Below, piece after piece: positions 8,869 through 17,809 of a DNA stretch of 37,398 nucleotides (its first letter is position 1; each line of letters starts with the position of its first letter). The notes under the pieces were generated by a model that had not been told where the DNA came from, made no database searches, and worked only from the letters and a program-made list of their open reading frames with translations. Source of the DNA: Mucilaginibacter sp. (GTDB lineage Bacteria; Bacteroidota; Bacteroidia; Sphingobacteriales; Sphingobacteriaceae); contig JAQBOY010000158.1 of NCBI GenBank assembly GCA_028287805.1, positions 1 to 37,398 of the forward strand, given 5' to 3'. The position numbers and the translations under genes were made by a program.

Positions 8869-10528
8869 AAAATATCCGTTCCAGTAACCGGCGGGCTTCG
8901 CCATCGGGATCATGACGAACTTCACATTGGTTATTAAATACCATCATCGCGCCGTTGCTCTGCTTAAAGGCCGGCCATTCCGGGAGGTCTTTATGATTGG
9001 GATTACCATGGCGTGCAAAGCTTATCCAGGCCATAGCTATCTTTTTACTCAGCTTTTTTGCTTTCCCGCTGGCACCCGTATAGTTTTCACAACGGTCGGT
9101 ATTATAAAATGCAAAGGGGATCTCACTGCAATGGAATGAACGTGGTCGACCGTCCAACATAGGGGTGTGCCATGCAAACATATATAAGTATGCGGGTGCG
9201 GCATCTTGTTCGGCTTTACGGCGTGCCTGCAAAAACGCCATTGGATTTTGAGCGCTGATATACGAAAGTATTTCCACAGGTTTTACATTCGGGTGTACTT
9301 TTCTTAGCACCTGGTAAATCTCTTCACCTCTGGTATTGTACTTTTCTGTTATTCGTTTTTTGAGTCCTGCCTCGTCCAACTTTTCAAGCGGTGCATTATT
9401 AATGCTTGCTGATGCCTCGTTTCTGGTAGTACCTACCAAGAATGGCACACTTGCTGATATTGGCGGCGCAACCGGGTCAAAAGGATGCGTTGGCAGTAGG
9501 CGACCATCAACCACAGGCTGCAAGCCGGAACGGCCTACATTAGCAGGAACTGCCGAACCCATTTTACGCTCTGCATAAGCTATAGCCTCTACTAAACGCG
9601 GCGCTTTAACCCGATGTATCTCTGCTATTTTTTCGCGACTAATGTTCAGATCGGTCAATACATGCGCAGTTATTTGCGTAGCATATTCATGCGTTGCTAC
9701 CTGTACGATAGAATTACTTTCTGATATTGCCTTATGAAATAATCCTTTCGCAGAAGGCATAGCCATCAGGGTAATTACCTTTGTACCACCGCCTGATTGA
9801 CCAAATATGGTCACATTATCTTTATCACCACCAAAATTACCGATGTTATCGCGTACCCATCCCAGTGCGGCCACAATGTCCAGCATGCCCACATTTCCCG
9901 AGGATGCATATTGGCTTCCATAATCAGATAAATCAAGATAGCCAAATATATTTAGCCGGTGATTAATAGATACTACGACCACGTCACCAAGCTTACTTAA
10001 ACTCTCACCATCATAAGATGGATGCTCCTGGCTTGAACCGGAGAAGAATCCTCCACCGTGGATCCAAAGCATTACCGGTCTCTTTTTGCCGTCATTTAAT
10101 CCCCGGGTCCACACATTCAGCCGTAGGCAATCTTCATCCTGGTAACCATCTACCCATTGATATAAAAACCCATATTCTTCCTGTAACCAACCGCTATCAG
10201 GTCTTTGCGGACTAATTGGGCCATATACCAAACAATCGCGAACATCTGCCCATGAAGTTGGTTTTTTAGGCGGCATAAAACGATTTTCATTACCTGTAGG
10301 CGCACCGTATGGTATACCTTTAAAGGTATACACTTCATTACGTGTATATCCCCTCACCTTTCCGGCTGTTGTAGCAGCAACAGCATTATTTGCAGAGGCA
10401 ACTATGCTCATTTCCTCATGATCAGGTAATTTTGCTGCCGACGCTACTGAAGACAGCGTTCCTCCCAAACCTGATGCAGATGCCAACAAACCGGCCTTTC
10501 GTAAAAAATTTCTCCTGCTATTTGTCAT
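8852..10528 (-). CDS. Tat-exported type-B carboxylesterase
   Basis: 558 residues. The N-terminus has a twin-arginine signal (SRRNFLRKAG followed by a hydrophobic stretch and SVASAA), so it is exported folded. The core is the carboxylesterase type-B fold: FKGIPYGAPTG near 69-79, oxyanion hole HGGGFF near 157-162, and nucleophile elbow FGQSGGG with Ser about 245. Candidate acid and base are the Glu in GTTRNEASAS and the His in RSFHCSEIPFAF. It is only distantly similar to the esterase at 1462-3018 (GESAG elbow, Sec signal). Its start overlaps the end of the VCBS gene by 11 bp and its stop touches the ThuA start, so these genes are tightly co-translated. Tat export next to redox proteins is unusual for a simple deacetylase. 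Confidence 0.9.
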   Translation of the reverse strand: MTNSRRNFLRKAGLLASASGLGGTLSSVASAAKLPDHEEMSIVASANNAVAATTAGKVRGYTRNEVYTFKGIPYGAPTGNENRFMPPKKPTSWADVRDCLVYGPISPQRPDSGWLQEEYGFLYQWVDGYQDEDCLRLNVWTRGLNDGKKRPVMLWIHGGGFFSGSSQEHPSYDGESLSKLGDVVVVSINHRLNIFGYLDLSDYGSQYASSGNVGMLDIVAALGWVRDNIGNFGGDKDNVTIFGQSGGGTKVITLMAMPSAKGLFHKAISESNSIVQVATHEYATQITAHVLTDLNISREKIAEIHRVKAPRLVEAIAYAERKMGSAVPANVGRSGLQPVVDGRLLPTHPFDPVAPPISASVPFLVGTTRNEASASINNAPLEKLDEAGLKKRITEKYNTRGEEIYQVLRKVHPNVKPVEILSYISAQNPMAFLQARRKAEQDAAPAYLYMFAWHTPMLDGRPRSFHCSEIPFAFYNTDRCENYTGASGKAKKLSKKIAMAWISFARHGNPNHKDLPEWPAFKQSNGAMMVFNNQCEVRHDPDGEARRLLERIFYNKEV

Positions 10529-12149
10529 TTTTAGTGTTTGATACTATTCGTTCTGTCGTTTTATGAATCGATGTCGTGTTTTTAAGTATAATAAACAACG
10601 GTTCCTTGTGCTTACTGGCGCTAGCACTTGTAAAATAACCATTGCCTAAAATCAAGTCAGTTTTCCCGTCTCCGTCCAGGTCCGCTGCATCCATGGTAAT
10701 GCCTTTTTGAAAAGGTATATTGGCAGGTAAGGAATAAGGTTGAAAATTAAAATTTCCTTTATTTTCCAGGTAAATAAACGCCTCTTCCGGCTGATGATCT
10801 GAAGGATAGAAACTAACTGTTGCAATATCCAAATCTCCATCGCCGTCAAAATCACGTGCTATTGCTTTGTAACAGCCATTTATAGGGTAAAAATATCTCT
10901 GCGCAAAGTTGTTTTTACCGTCGTTTAAAAAGATGTATACACCGTGGTACGGCTTTAATACGCGTGTATAGTCCCCGTTATCCCCACAGGTATAAATAAT
11001 ATCCATGAAGCCATCATGGTTAAAATCAACGAGGTCAAATGAAGTAGACCCATAAGATGGCGGAAATCTTAATACCTGCTGTTCTTTAAATTCGCCATGC
11101 CCTTTATTAGTATACAAAAAAACGCCCTCTTCACCCTGTGCAAACTGAGCCCATAAATCAGGTAGCCCGTCATGATTATAATCCTGAACGATAGTCCCTA
11201 AAGCCCCTGGTTTTTTTCGCAGCACATGAGATTTATATTTACCATCACCTGTGTTTTCCATCCATGACAAATCACCTACCATGTTTCCAAATTGCGATAT
11301 AATAAAATCTTCTTTGCCATCCCCGTTAAGATCGGCGCGCGTAATTTTTACCGGCCGTGCCAGTTTATCAAATAAGGGTTTATTGTCTGCTTTTATTTTA
11401 CCTTGTTTATCAAGCGCAATACCCCTGATTTCACCGTTTCGTAAGTTATTAGCTTCCAAATTAGCACCTATGCTACATACCAGTATATTACCAGGCTTTG
11501 AATTAATATCAACGATAGAGCCGCTTACCCGGGCAGCAAATAATGTTTTAAGATGATCATCAAGCACTACAAACCTGTTGTTTATACCATCGCTAATCAA
11601 TATATGGTGTGGTGTTACCGTCGTATCAATTTTTACGTAAGATGTCATGGATACGGTGCCAAAAAAAACGGATTCGGGTAACTGTACATCAAAAAAGGGA
11701 AGGTGTTTAATTACAGAAACCGACTTTTTTTGTTCGGGCATCCTGTTAGGCGCCGTATTCACAAAATAAGCTATAATATGACTCCATTTAACAGAATCAA
11801 TTATTGGCTTAACGGGGAAATAAGACGGGCTAACATCGTTAGCCCGTGCATAGCTTTCGCCCCAAAAAGAGGTATATCCTAAAAATGGCCCCATACGTGG
11901 CAAAATACCTGTATACCACATCTCTTTGGTTAATAATGACGGATCGGGAAGCATATGGCAGGTACGGCAATATTGCCCCGCTAACATTCTACCATCCTGT
12001 AAATCTGCGGCGTTCGCTTTTGGAACCTTGGCAAAACCAGAGCCGGTATCAGGAATATTATTAACTGTAATTACGATAAAAATACCAATCGTAAACAAAA
12101 TGGCGATAATGATTGAAACGGTTGTGTGTGTGTTGATCCAGTTATTCAA
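10518..12149 (-). CDS. Membrane-anchored haem-motif VCBS/FG-GAP repeat protein
   Basis: 543 residues with one N-terminal membrane segment (about 11-30), followed by a haem-c attachment motif in YCRTCHMLPDP (61-65). Then comes a beta-propeller with at least five calcium-binding FG-GAP loops: DLNGDGKEDFIIS, DYNHDGLPDL, DFNHDGFMDI, DFDGDGDLDIA and DLDGDGKTDLILG. The family is usually annotated as VCBS or FG-GAP repeat protein with unknown function. The haem motif plus membrane anchor suggests a periplasmic electron carrier or a surface binding protein. The start codon on the track is TTG: no in-frame ATG precedes the membrane segment and a stop (TAA) lies just upstream, so TTG is the best choice. 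It overlaps the Tat esterase by 11 bp and is 339 bp downstream of the DUF1735-type gene, with a broken gene between. Confidence 0.82.
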   Translation of the reverse strand: MNNWINTHTTVSIIIAILFTIGIFIVITVNNIPDTGSGFAKVPKANAADLQDGRMLAGQYCRTCHMLPDPSLLTKEMWYTGILPRMGPFLGYTSFWGESYARANDVSPSYFPVKPIIDSVKWSHIIAYFVNTAPNRMPEQKKSVSVIKHLPFFDVQLPESVFFGTVSMTSYVKIDTTVTPHHILISDGINNRFVVLDDHLKTLFAARVSGSIVDINSKPGNILVCSIGANLEANNLRNGEIRGIALDKQGKIKADNKPLFDKLARPVKITRADLNGDGKEDFIISQFGNMVGDLSWMENTGDGKYKSHVLRKKPGALGTIVQDYNHDGLPDLWAQFAQGEEGVFLYTNKGHGEFKEQQVLRFPPSYGSTSFDLVDFNHDGFMDIIYTCGDNGDYTRVLKPYHGVYIFLNDGKNNFAQRYFYPINGCYKAIARDFDGDGDLDIATVSFYPSDHQPEEAFIYLENKGNFNFQPYSLPANIPFQKGITMDAADLDGDGKTDLILGNGYFTSASASKHKEPLFIILKNTTSIHKTTERIVSNTKNDK

Positions 12150-12429
12150 TTCCCCATTGTTTTAAACCGAGTTGTTGTGGTAACGTTTACAATAAGTATA
12201 GTTATCGTATCATTCCAGCTAGTGCCAGTAAACAGATTGAACATTGGTTCCGGTGTTGGTGAACGTAACAACCAGTGCATTAGCGGACGAATTGTTATAT
12301 GTAAAAACTGATGTAGGCTTTGGGCCGTCAGTAAAAAACTGATTTAAATACCTGGTCTTTTTGACAGGAAGTGATCATGACAATAAAACAGGTGAGGAAC
12401 GACAGGTGTTTAGTAGTTAATTTTTTCAT
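12146..12429 (-). pseudogene. Frameshifted PKD-domain lipoprotein remnant
   Basis: On the minus strand an ATG at 12427-12429 starts MKKLTTKHLSFLTCFIVMIT followed by SCQKD, a lipoprotein signal with a lipobox cysteine. That frame stops after 33 codons. A shifted frame then reads QFFTDGPKPTSVFTYNNSSA and VTFTNTGTNVQSVYW, a recognisable start of a PKD domain (compare the usual YWDFGDG). That stops too, and a third frame (SWNDTITILIVNV) runs to a TGA at 12146-12148, next to the VCBS start. At least two frameshifts in under 300 bp make it a pseudogene. It sits where the surface-lipoprotein gene of a Sus-type operon usually lies, so it was probably a third surface glycan-binding protein. It fills most of the gap between two intact genes. 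Confidence 0.65.
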
Positions 12430-12488
12430 AGTTTATTTTTTTAAGCCACCGGTTATGTCAGCCGGTTTAGTAACTGTAAATAATGTTC

Positions 12489-13073
12489 CTAAATCAGTTT
12501 TAAAGCGTCCACATTTATAATAACAATCACCTTGTTATTTATAGGGCTTAACGTATATTTATTAGGGTTTGAAATAGTTATACAAAGCGCCACTATTTTG
12601 CCTGCAAATGTTTTTAACTGCGTTTCATCAATAACCAGATTAAAGTTTGTCATGTATTGGCCCTGCGGAACCGAAACAGTGGCAGGCAGTGTGTAGGCAG
12701 CACTTGGTAAAAGCACCACCGGCTTGGTTGAGCTTATGGTATTGTTGGCAATAAGTTGAGCAATCGTATCAGCTCTGGTAGAGACAGTTACAGAATAAGC
12801 ATCATAGGCTTCCTTTCCTGACCGGGTTACCCCCAAGTAAACATTTACTTTATTATTAGCTTTATCGATTTTATAATTATAGGTAGCGCTATCCATCCCG
12901 GACGGTACCATATAATTAAGATTTACCCCGCCGGATACCGTTGATTGCGGTATATAAATATTGGTTAAACCAAATGGCGTATTACTATCCTTTTTGTCAC
13001 AACCCGTTAAAGAGTATATTAGGGCCGCCGTTAACAAAAAAGTTAATTGTCTGGTGTATTGTTTAAGTTTCAT
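12489..13073 (-). CDS. DUF1735 (BT_3987-like) surface lipoprotein
   Basis: 194 residues: a lipoprotein signal with lipobox LTGC near 22-25, followed by a beta-rich domain (IYIPQSTVSGGVNLNYMVPS, then YNYKIDKANNKVNVYLGVTR, LPSAAYTLPATVSVPQGQ and VVLLP). This is the layout of the DUF1735 domain found in SusE/SusF-position proteins of Bacteroidota loci, which sit on the outer membrane and often bind glycans. Many family members carry a second domain after DUF1735, whereas this one ends right after it. It lies 30 bp after susD and is probably in the same transcript. Function is inferred from position and domain. No enzymatic residues are visible. Confidence 0.75.
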   Translation of the reverse strand: MKLKQYTRQLTFLLTAALIYSLTGCDKKDSNTPFGLTNIYIPQSTVSGGVNLNYMVPSGMDSATYNYKIDKANNKVNVYLGVTRSGKEAYDAYSVTVSTRADTIAQLIANNTISSTKPVVLLPSAAYTLPATVSVPQGQYMTNFNLVIDETQLKTFAGKIVALCITISNPNKYTLSPINNKVIVIINVDALKLI

Positions 13074-13103
13074 TACTGTTTATCTTTAAAAATCGTATAA
13101 TAA

Positions 13104-14789
13104 TTAATAACCGGGGTTTTGCTTAAGGGTACCGTTTGAATTAGCAATTTCGGCCTGTGAAAAGGGATAATAATAATTAGCCGGTGAATTAAAAGTTCTT
13201 ATAGCTACGTTTACTTTCTGGTATGCAAAGGTACCTGTACTGGTTTTAGTTACAGCTACACCTGTAATAGGTTGATTTAATACAGTTGCAGCGTTATTCC
13301 AGCGTAATAAATCCCAATAACGATGATCTTCAAAAGCCAGTTCAATTCTTCTTTCATGTTTAACAGCATTACGAAAATCTGAAACAGAGGTAATGGTAAC
13401 TGCCGGTAATGAAGTGCTTGCCCTGTCCCTAACCATTTTTAAGGCCTGCCTTGCTGTAATTGCATAACCTGTAGGTAAATTATCAGGGCCGTAAGCTTCA
13501 TTCATTGCCTCCGCATAATCCAACAGTATTTCAGCATAACGAAAAACCACCCACTGGTTTTGTGCAGTTCCCCCTTGTACCAGGTTTAAATTATCTGTCA
13601 GGAATTTTTTTAGATAGTACCCGGTTTTACTGGTATTGGCATTGGCCATATCATCAATGCCACCCGGAGCTTCATTAATTGTGCGGTTGTTCCAGGCACT
13701 GCCATTAGTTACAATACTTGCTGTTAAACGGGGATCGCGGTTATTGTATGGGTTAGCGGGATCAGGTATGCCAATATATTCATAATCAGAAACCAGGTTG
13801 TCAGAGGGGACCTCCCCGGTTTTTCCGCCTGGGGTAGCTATTGGATAATTATCAGTTTCGATTGTATTATTAGCGGGTCTGCGTACAGCAAATATGGTTT
13901 CATTACTTGAAAGTGGATTTGCGCCTGTAAAATAAGCACCATAACTGGTAGCTAAAGAATAGTTTAACCCGGTTGTAGTCATCACATCCTTTGCAGCAGC
14001 AGCGGCTTTTTGCCATTTTGTTACATCATTTGCAGGATTGTGAAGCGGACTTGCAGCGTATAATAAAACGCGCGCCTTTATGGCCAATGCAGATCCTAAT
14101 GAAAAACGGCCATCATTACCTGCAAAGCTGCTGGTTTTCCAGTTAACCTGCAAACCAGCCTTATAATTATCAATTTCTGATACAATATAACTTATCACAT
14201 CATCATAACTTGACTTTGCTACATACTCATTGCCGGCTTGTTGTAAAGTTGAAGTGATTATTGGCACACCACCCCAACGTTTAATCAATTCTGAATAATA
14301 ATAAGCACGAGCTATGTGCGCTTCAGCAATATACCATGCCAAATTTTGAATGTCATTTTTGTAATTCACCGCATCGTTGATGGTATCGCGGTTAAGTGCA
14401 AGAAATTGACGGCCATTTACAGCATAACTTAGAAAAAAATTAGCTGCCCTTATACCATTGTAATAGGTTTTGTAGAGGCCGGCATCGGGATTATTGTTTG
14501 GATTTAACCCGCCCTGGTTAAAAATCATAGCGTTTGATATGGGTGCGATTTGCTGTGCTTCATCAGAAGCGGATGCAAAAAGATTATTATCAAGGACAGT
14601 GAAGCCATATTGCAATGACGTGTAAAAAGCGTTTCCAAATGAGAATAGCGTGCTGCGGTCTGTAGCTGCCGCGGTTGGTGTTTCGAACGTGTCGATTTTT
14701 GTTTCCAAAAAGCTTTTTTTGCAACCTAAAAATGCAAAAAGAAGAATGACTGCAGGAATAAGTATGTATTTATGTTTCATATTCATCAT
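13104..14789 (-). CDS. SusD/RagB-family outer-membrane lipoprotein (pair 1)
   Basis: 561 residues with a lipoprotein signal (ILLFAFLGCKKSFLET, cysteine about 23). The alpha-helical SusD fold is recognisable from NLAWYIAEAHIARAYYYSEL, KRWGGVPIIT, the repeated LAIKARVLLYAASPLHNP and the C-terminal ERRIELAFEDHRYWDLLRW. SusD proteins cap the SusC channel and hold the oligosaccharide for import. It directly follows the 988-residue SusC (16 bp) and precedes the DUF1735 lipoprotein. It is clearly diverged from the other SusD in the window, so the two pairs probably bind different glycans or different parts of one glycan. Confidence 0.93.
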   Translation of the reverse strand: MMNMKHKYILIPAVILLFAFLGCKKSFLETKIDTFETPTAAATDRSTLFSFGNAFYTSLQYGFTVLDNNLFASASDEAQQIAPISNAMIFNQGGLNPNNNPDAGLYKTYYNGIRAANFFLSYAVNGRQFLALNRDTINDAVNYKNDIQNLAWYIAEAHIARAYYYSELIKRWGGVPIITSTLQQAGNEYVAKSSYDDVISYIVSEIDNYKAGLQVNWKTSSFAGNDGRFSLGSALAIKARVLLYAASPLHNPANDVTKWQKAAAAAKDVMTTTGLNYSLATSYGAYFTGANPLSSNETIFAVRRPANNTIETDNYPIATPGGKTGEVPSDNLVSDYEYIGIPDPANPYNNRDPRLTASIVTNGSAWNNRTINEAPGGIDDMANANTSKTGYYLKKFLTDNLNLVQGGTAQNQWVVFRYAEILLDYAEAMNEAYGPDNLPTGYAITARQALKMVRDRASTSLPAVTITSVSDFRNAVKHERRIELAFEDHRYWDLLRWNNAATVLNQPITGVAVTKTSTGTFAYQKVNVAIRTFNSPANYYYPFSQAEIANSNGTLKQNPGY

Positions 14790-14805
14790 GTACTATTTTT
14801 AATGA

Positions 14806-17772
14806 TTAAAAGGTAGCTGTTAAACCCATATTAACTGATTTGAGTGCAGGGTAGCCACTGCTGTATGTCTCCGGGTCCATGTGATAATTTTTAAGCAAAC
14901 TACTCCAGGTAACAGGATTAACGGCATTTACATAAATACGGAGTTTTGAAAGCTTAAGCCTGCGAATTAAATCTGAACTAAAGGTATATCCCAGTTCTGC
15001 ATTACGTATGCGCAGGTAATCACCGCTTTTCATCCAGAAGGTGCTTGGCCGGTAATTATTGTTATTGCCGGTGGTAGTTAACCTAGGATAATTAGCAGTT
15101 GCCCTGGTATCAATACCCTGATCAGGATAATAAGCCCAAGCGCCCTGTGCAATGCTGTACACATTGCCGTTATTAACAAATGCAACGGTTTGCGGGTTTA
15201 AAGTAGTTGATGTTGAATTTGCATAAAGTATATTAACACTTGAGCCGCTGGTTCCCTGGAAAAATACCCCCACATCAAAACCCTTGTAATTGAGATTGCC
15301 GCCAAAAGAATAAGTTAGTGTCGGGAAAGGCGACTTGCCGGTTGCAGTAACATCGGTTTGGTCAATTTTTCCGTCTCCATTCAAATCTTTGTATTTAATA
15401 TCACCGGGCTGTACTTTACCAAATGCAGGCACAGCCTCCCCGCTTCTTAAGGAGCCGTCGGCATTAAAATCACTTAACTGGTAAAAGCCTGTAGCTTCTA
15501 AACCAATAGGCGTACCAAGGGGCCGGCCTGTTTGCGCATTATAAGGATAAGCTGTAGGTACCTCCGCTTCATAATCTATCCGGTTTTTATTGTATGAAGC
15601 CATGCCTGTAATTGTATAACCGACCTGGCCCGACTTATTACTATAGGTTGCACTGGCCTCAAAACCTTTATTGGTCATTTTCCCAACATTTCTGAAAATA
15701 AGGTTATTTCCGAAATCGCCCGGAATGGAATTATCCAATGTAATAATATCACTTCTTTTATCCATAAATGCATCCAGGGTGACATTTAATCTTTTAAATA
15801 AAGTTAAATCAGTACCTATGTTATATTTAATACTTTGTTCGGCGAAAATGCCGGGATTAGCAATAAACAGCGGATTAAGGATGCCCGCCTGGGTTGGCGT
15901 ACCATTACCCTGATAAAACAACCCGGTTGTAGAGGTGGCTCCTGTATAATATTGCTGGTATAGGAAACGGCCATTTGAACTGAATGATCCTATGGTATTT
16001 CCGACAGATTGTGAATCAGAACTGCCGGTTTTACCTACGGAAGCCCTTAGCTTAAAGAAGCTCAAAACCGGGTTTGCCTGTAAAAACGATTCATTGGAAA
16101 TTATCCACGCGCCGGATATAGCAGGATAGAAGCCCCACCGGTTTCCGGGGGCATAGGAATCTGTACCGAAATAGGAGAACCCAAATTCACCCACATAACG
16201 GTTTTTATAAGTATAATTAGCCTTGCCGCTGATATCCTGGTAATGATAAATATAACCAAACTGTCCATCGCCCCTAAAATCAGATTGGTCATAATTAACC
16301 GCAGATATGACATGATGGTCGCCAAACTGCCTGTCATATCCTATCGAATAAGTGGCTTGTTCCCAGTTTTCCTGTAATACCGGACTTTCAGTGGTGGCAA
16401 CAATTGGGGTAGTTTTATCAGTAGTGGTGGTTGCACCGTTAAAATAACGTGCATAAGTAGCGGTTTTATTATAGGAGCTTACAGAGTAACTATTAAACGA
16501 GACTGCCTCATCCATATACAAACCCTTGGTAATAAAGTCGAGTTTTTCCTTTAGTCCGAAATTACCCTGCAGAACTTTGGTATGGGTAGTTAAAAACCCC
16601 AAACCGGATATGGAACCCAAAGGGTTATTCGGATAAAGTGCCGTTCCGGATAATTGTCCATTAACTGTGGGCGGGTAAATATTATCAGGATAATTAGCCA
16701 AATCATTAAAAATGTTTGCCGTTGAATAATTTAATGCACCATTTGAGGCGTTTCCGTTAACCGGATAATTAGGCATTCTGCGGTCTTCGAGCCTTCCTCC
16801 CAGGTCAACACGTGCTTCAAATATGCTAAACATGCTAAAGTTAAGGTTTGTGCGCAGGTTGTACCGGCTCAACATTTGGTTAGAAGTTACGTCGGTATTA
16901 CCTGCATTATATAATCCTTGTTGATTAGCATAATCAAATACTACATTATAACGTGCAGCGGTGTCGCCGCCATTAAAGATTAAATCGCCATCAGTATAAG
17001 GGGTGTGATTTTTCAACACTTGTTTGTACCAATCCACATTTGTGCCCGTTCCGTTTTGGTAGCCCTGTAATTGTGCTGCTGTATATTTAGGTGTCCATAT
17101 GTTGCCATTATCATTACTGACAGCTTCATTATAAAGCGTGGCGTAGCCGTACGAATTAAGCGGCTTATTAATATTTTCAGGGCTTTGAAAACCGGTACGC
17201 GTTTGAAACTGTATGGTTGGCCTGCCTATTTTTCCTCTTTTGGTAACTACCCATATTACACCGTTAGCGCCACGCATTCCAAATGTGGCAAGCGATGCGG
17301 CATCCTTTAAAATACTTATGCTCTCCACTTCTGCTGGAGCCAGGTAGGAGAAATAATTCTCATTAACTTCAAAACCATCCACAAAAATTTTAAAAGTATT
17401 ATAACCATTGGTGTTGGTTCCAACTCCATATGTACCCATGCCACGTATACCCAGGTTGGCGTTATCATATCCAGGTTCGCCTGAACCCTGGCCTACGGTT
17501 AGGCCCGGTAACCGGCCGTAAAGTGTATTGGTAATATTAGGTGTGGGCGTATGATATAATGTTTCGCCGGAAACAGTGGAAACTGCGCCGGTAGAATTTA
17601 TCCTGTCGGAATTAAACAACCTTCCCGGTACCATTTCTGAAGATTTACCAGCTTTAATGGCACTGCTATCGGAAAAAGTTGTTGCCCGGTTTGTTTGAGC
17701 CATTAACTGGCCGGCAGCTGCCGCAAGCATTGTCCCGATCAACAAGCTCCTTAATAAATATAGTTTATTCAT
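14806..17772 (-). CDS. SusC/RagA TonB-dependent transporter, short form (pair 1)
   Basis: 988 residues. Signal peptide (LLIGTMLAAAAGQLMAQ), then directly the plug domain with STVSGETLYHTPTPNITNTL, YGRLPGLTVGQG, VESISILKDAASLATFGMRG and ANGVIWVVTKRG, then the 22-strand barrel ending MGLTATF. The carboxypeptidase-D-like N-terminal extension present in the other SusC of this window is absent, as is an obvious TonB-box segment of usual length, so energy coupling may differ. Only about 30 residues of low complexity separate the signal from the plug. It imports oligosaccharides together with the SusD downstream. It lies 37 bp after the second SusD gene. Confidence 0.92.
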   Translation of the reverse strand: MNKLYLLRSLLIGTMLAAAAGQLMAQTNRATTFSDSSAIKAGKSSEMVPGRLFNSDRINSTGAVSTVSGETLYHTPTPNITNTLYGRLPGLTVGQGSGEPGYDNANLGIRGMGTYGVGTNTNGYNTFKIFVDGFEVNENYFSYLAPAEVESISILKDAASLATFGMRGANGVIWVVTKRGKIGRPTIQFQTRTGFQSPENINKPLNSYGYATLYNEAVSNDNGNIWTPKYTAAQLQGYQNGTGTNVDWYKQVLKNHTPYTDGDLIFNGGDTAARYNVVFDYANQQGLYNAGNTDVTSNQMLSRYNLRTNLNFSMFSIFEARVDLGGRLEDRRMPNYPVNGNASNGALNYSTANIFNDLANYPDNIYPPTVNGQLSGTALYPNNPLGSISGLGFLTTHTKVLQGNFGLKEKLDFITKGLYMDEAVSFNSYSVSSYNKTATYARYFNGATTTTDKTTPIVATTESPVLQENWEQATYSIGYDRQFGDHHVISAVNYDQSDFRGDGQFGYIYHYQDISGKANYTYKNRYVGEFGFSYFGTDSYAPGNRWGFYPAISGAWIISNESFLQANPVLSFFKLRASVGKTGSSDSQSVGNTIGSFSSNGRFLYQQYYTGATSTTGLFYQGNGTPTQAGILNPLFIANPGIFAEQSIKYNIGTDLTLFKRLNVTLDAFMDKRSDIITLDNSIPGDFGNNLIFRNVGKMTNKGFEASATYSNKSGQVGYTITGMASYNKNRIDYEAEVPTAYPYNAQTGRPLGTPIGLEATGFYQLSDFNADGSLRSGEAVPAFGKVQPGDIKYKDLNGDGKIDQTDVTATGKSPFPTLTYSFGGNLNYKGFDVGVFFQGTSGSSVNILYANSTSTTLNPQTVAFVNNGNVYSIAQGAWAYYPDQGIDTRATANYPRLTTTGNNNNYRPSTFWMKSGDYLRIRNAELGYTFSSDLIRRLKLSKLRIYVNAVNPVTWSSLLKNYHMDPETYSSGYPALKSVNMGLTATF

Positions 17773-17809
17773 TTTTCTCTTCTGTATTTAGTGATAAATG
17801 GTTACGAGG

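Noticed and set aside
12126-12311. Plus-strand ORF opposite the PKD remnant
   Set aside because: No protein-like features; shadow of the decayed minus-strand gene.
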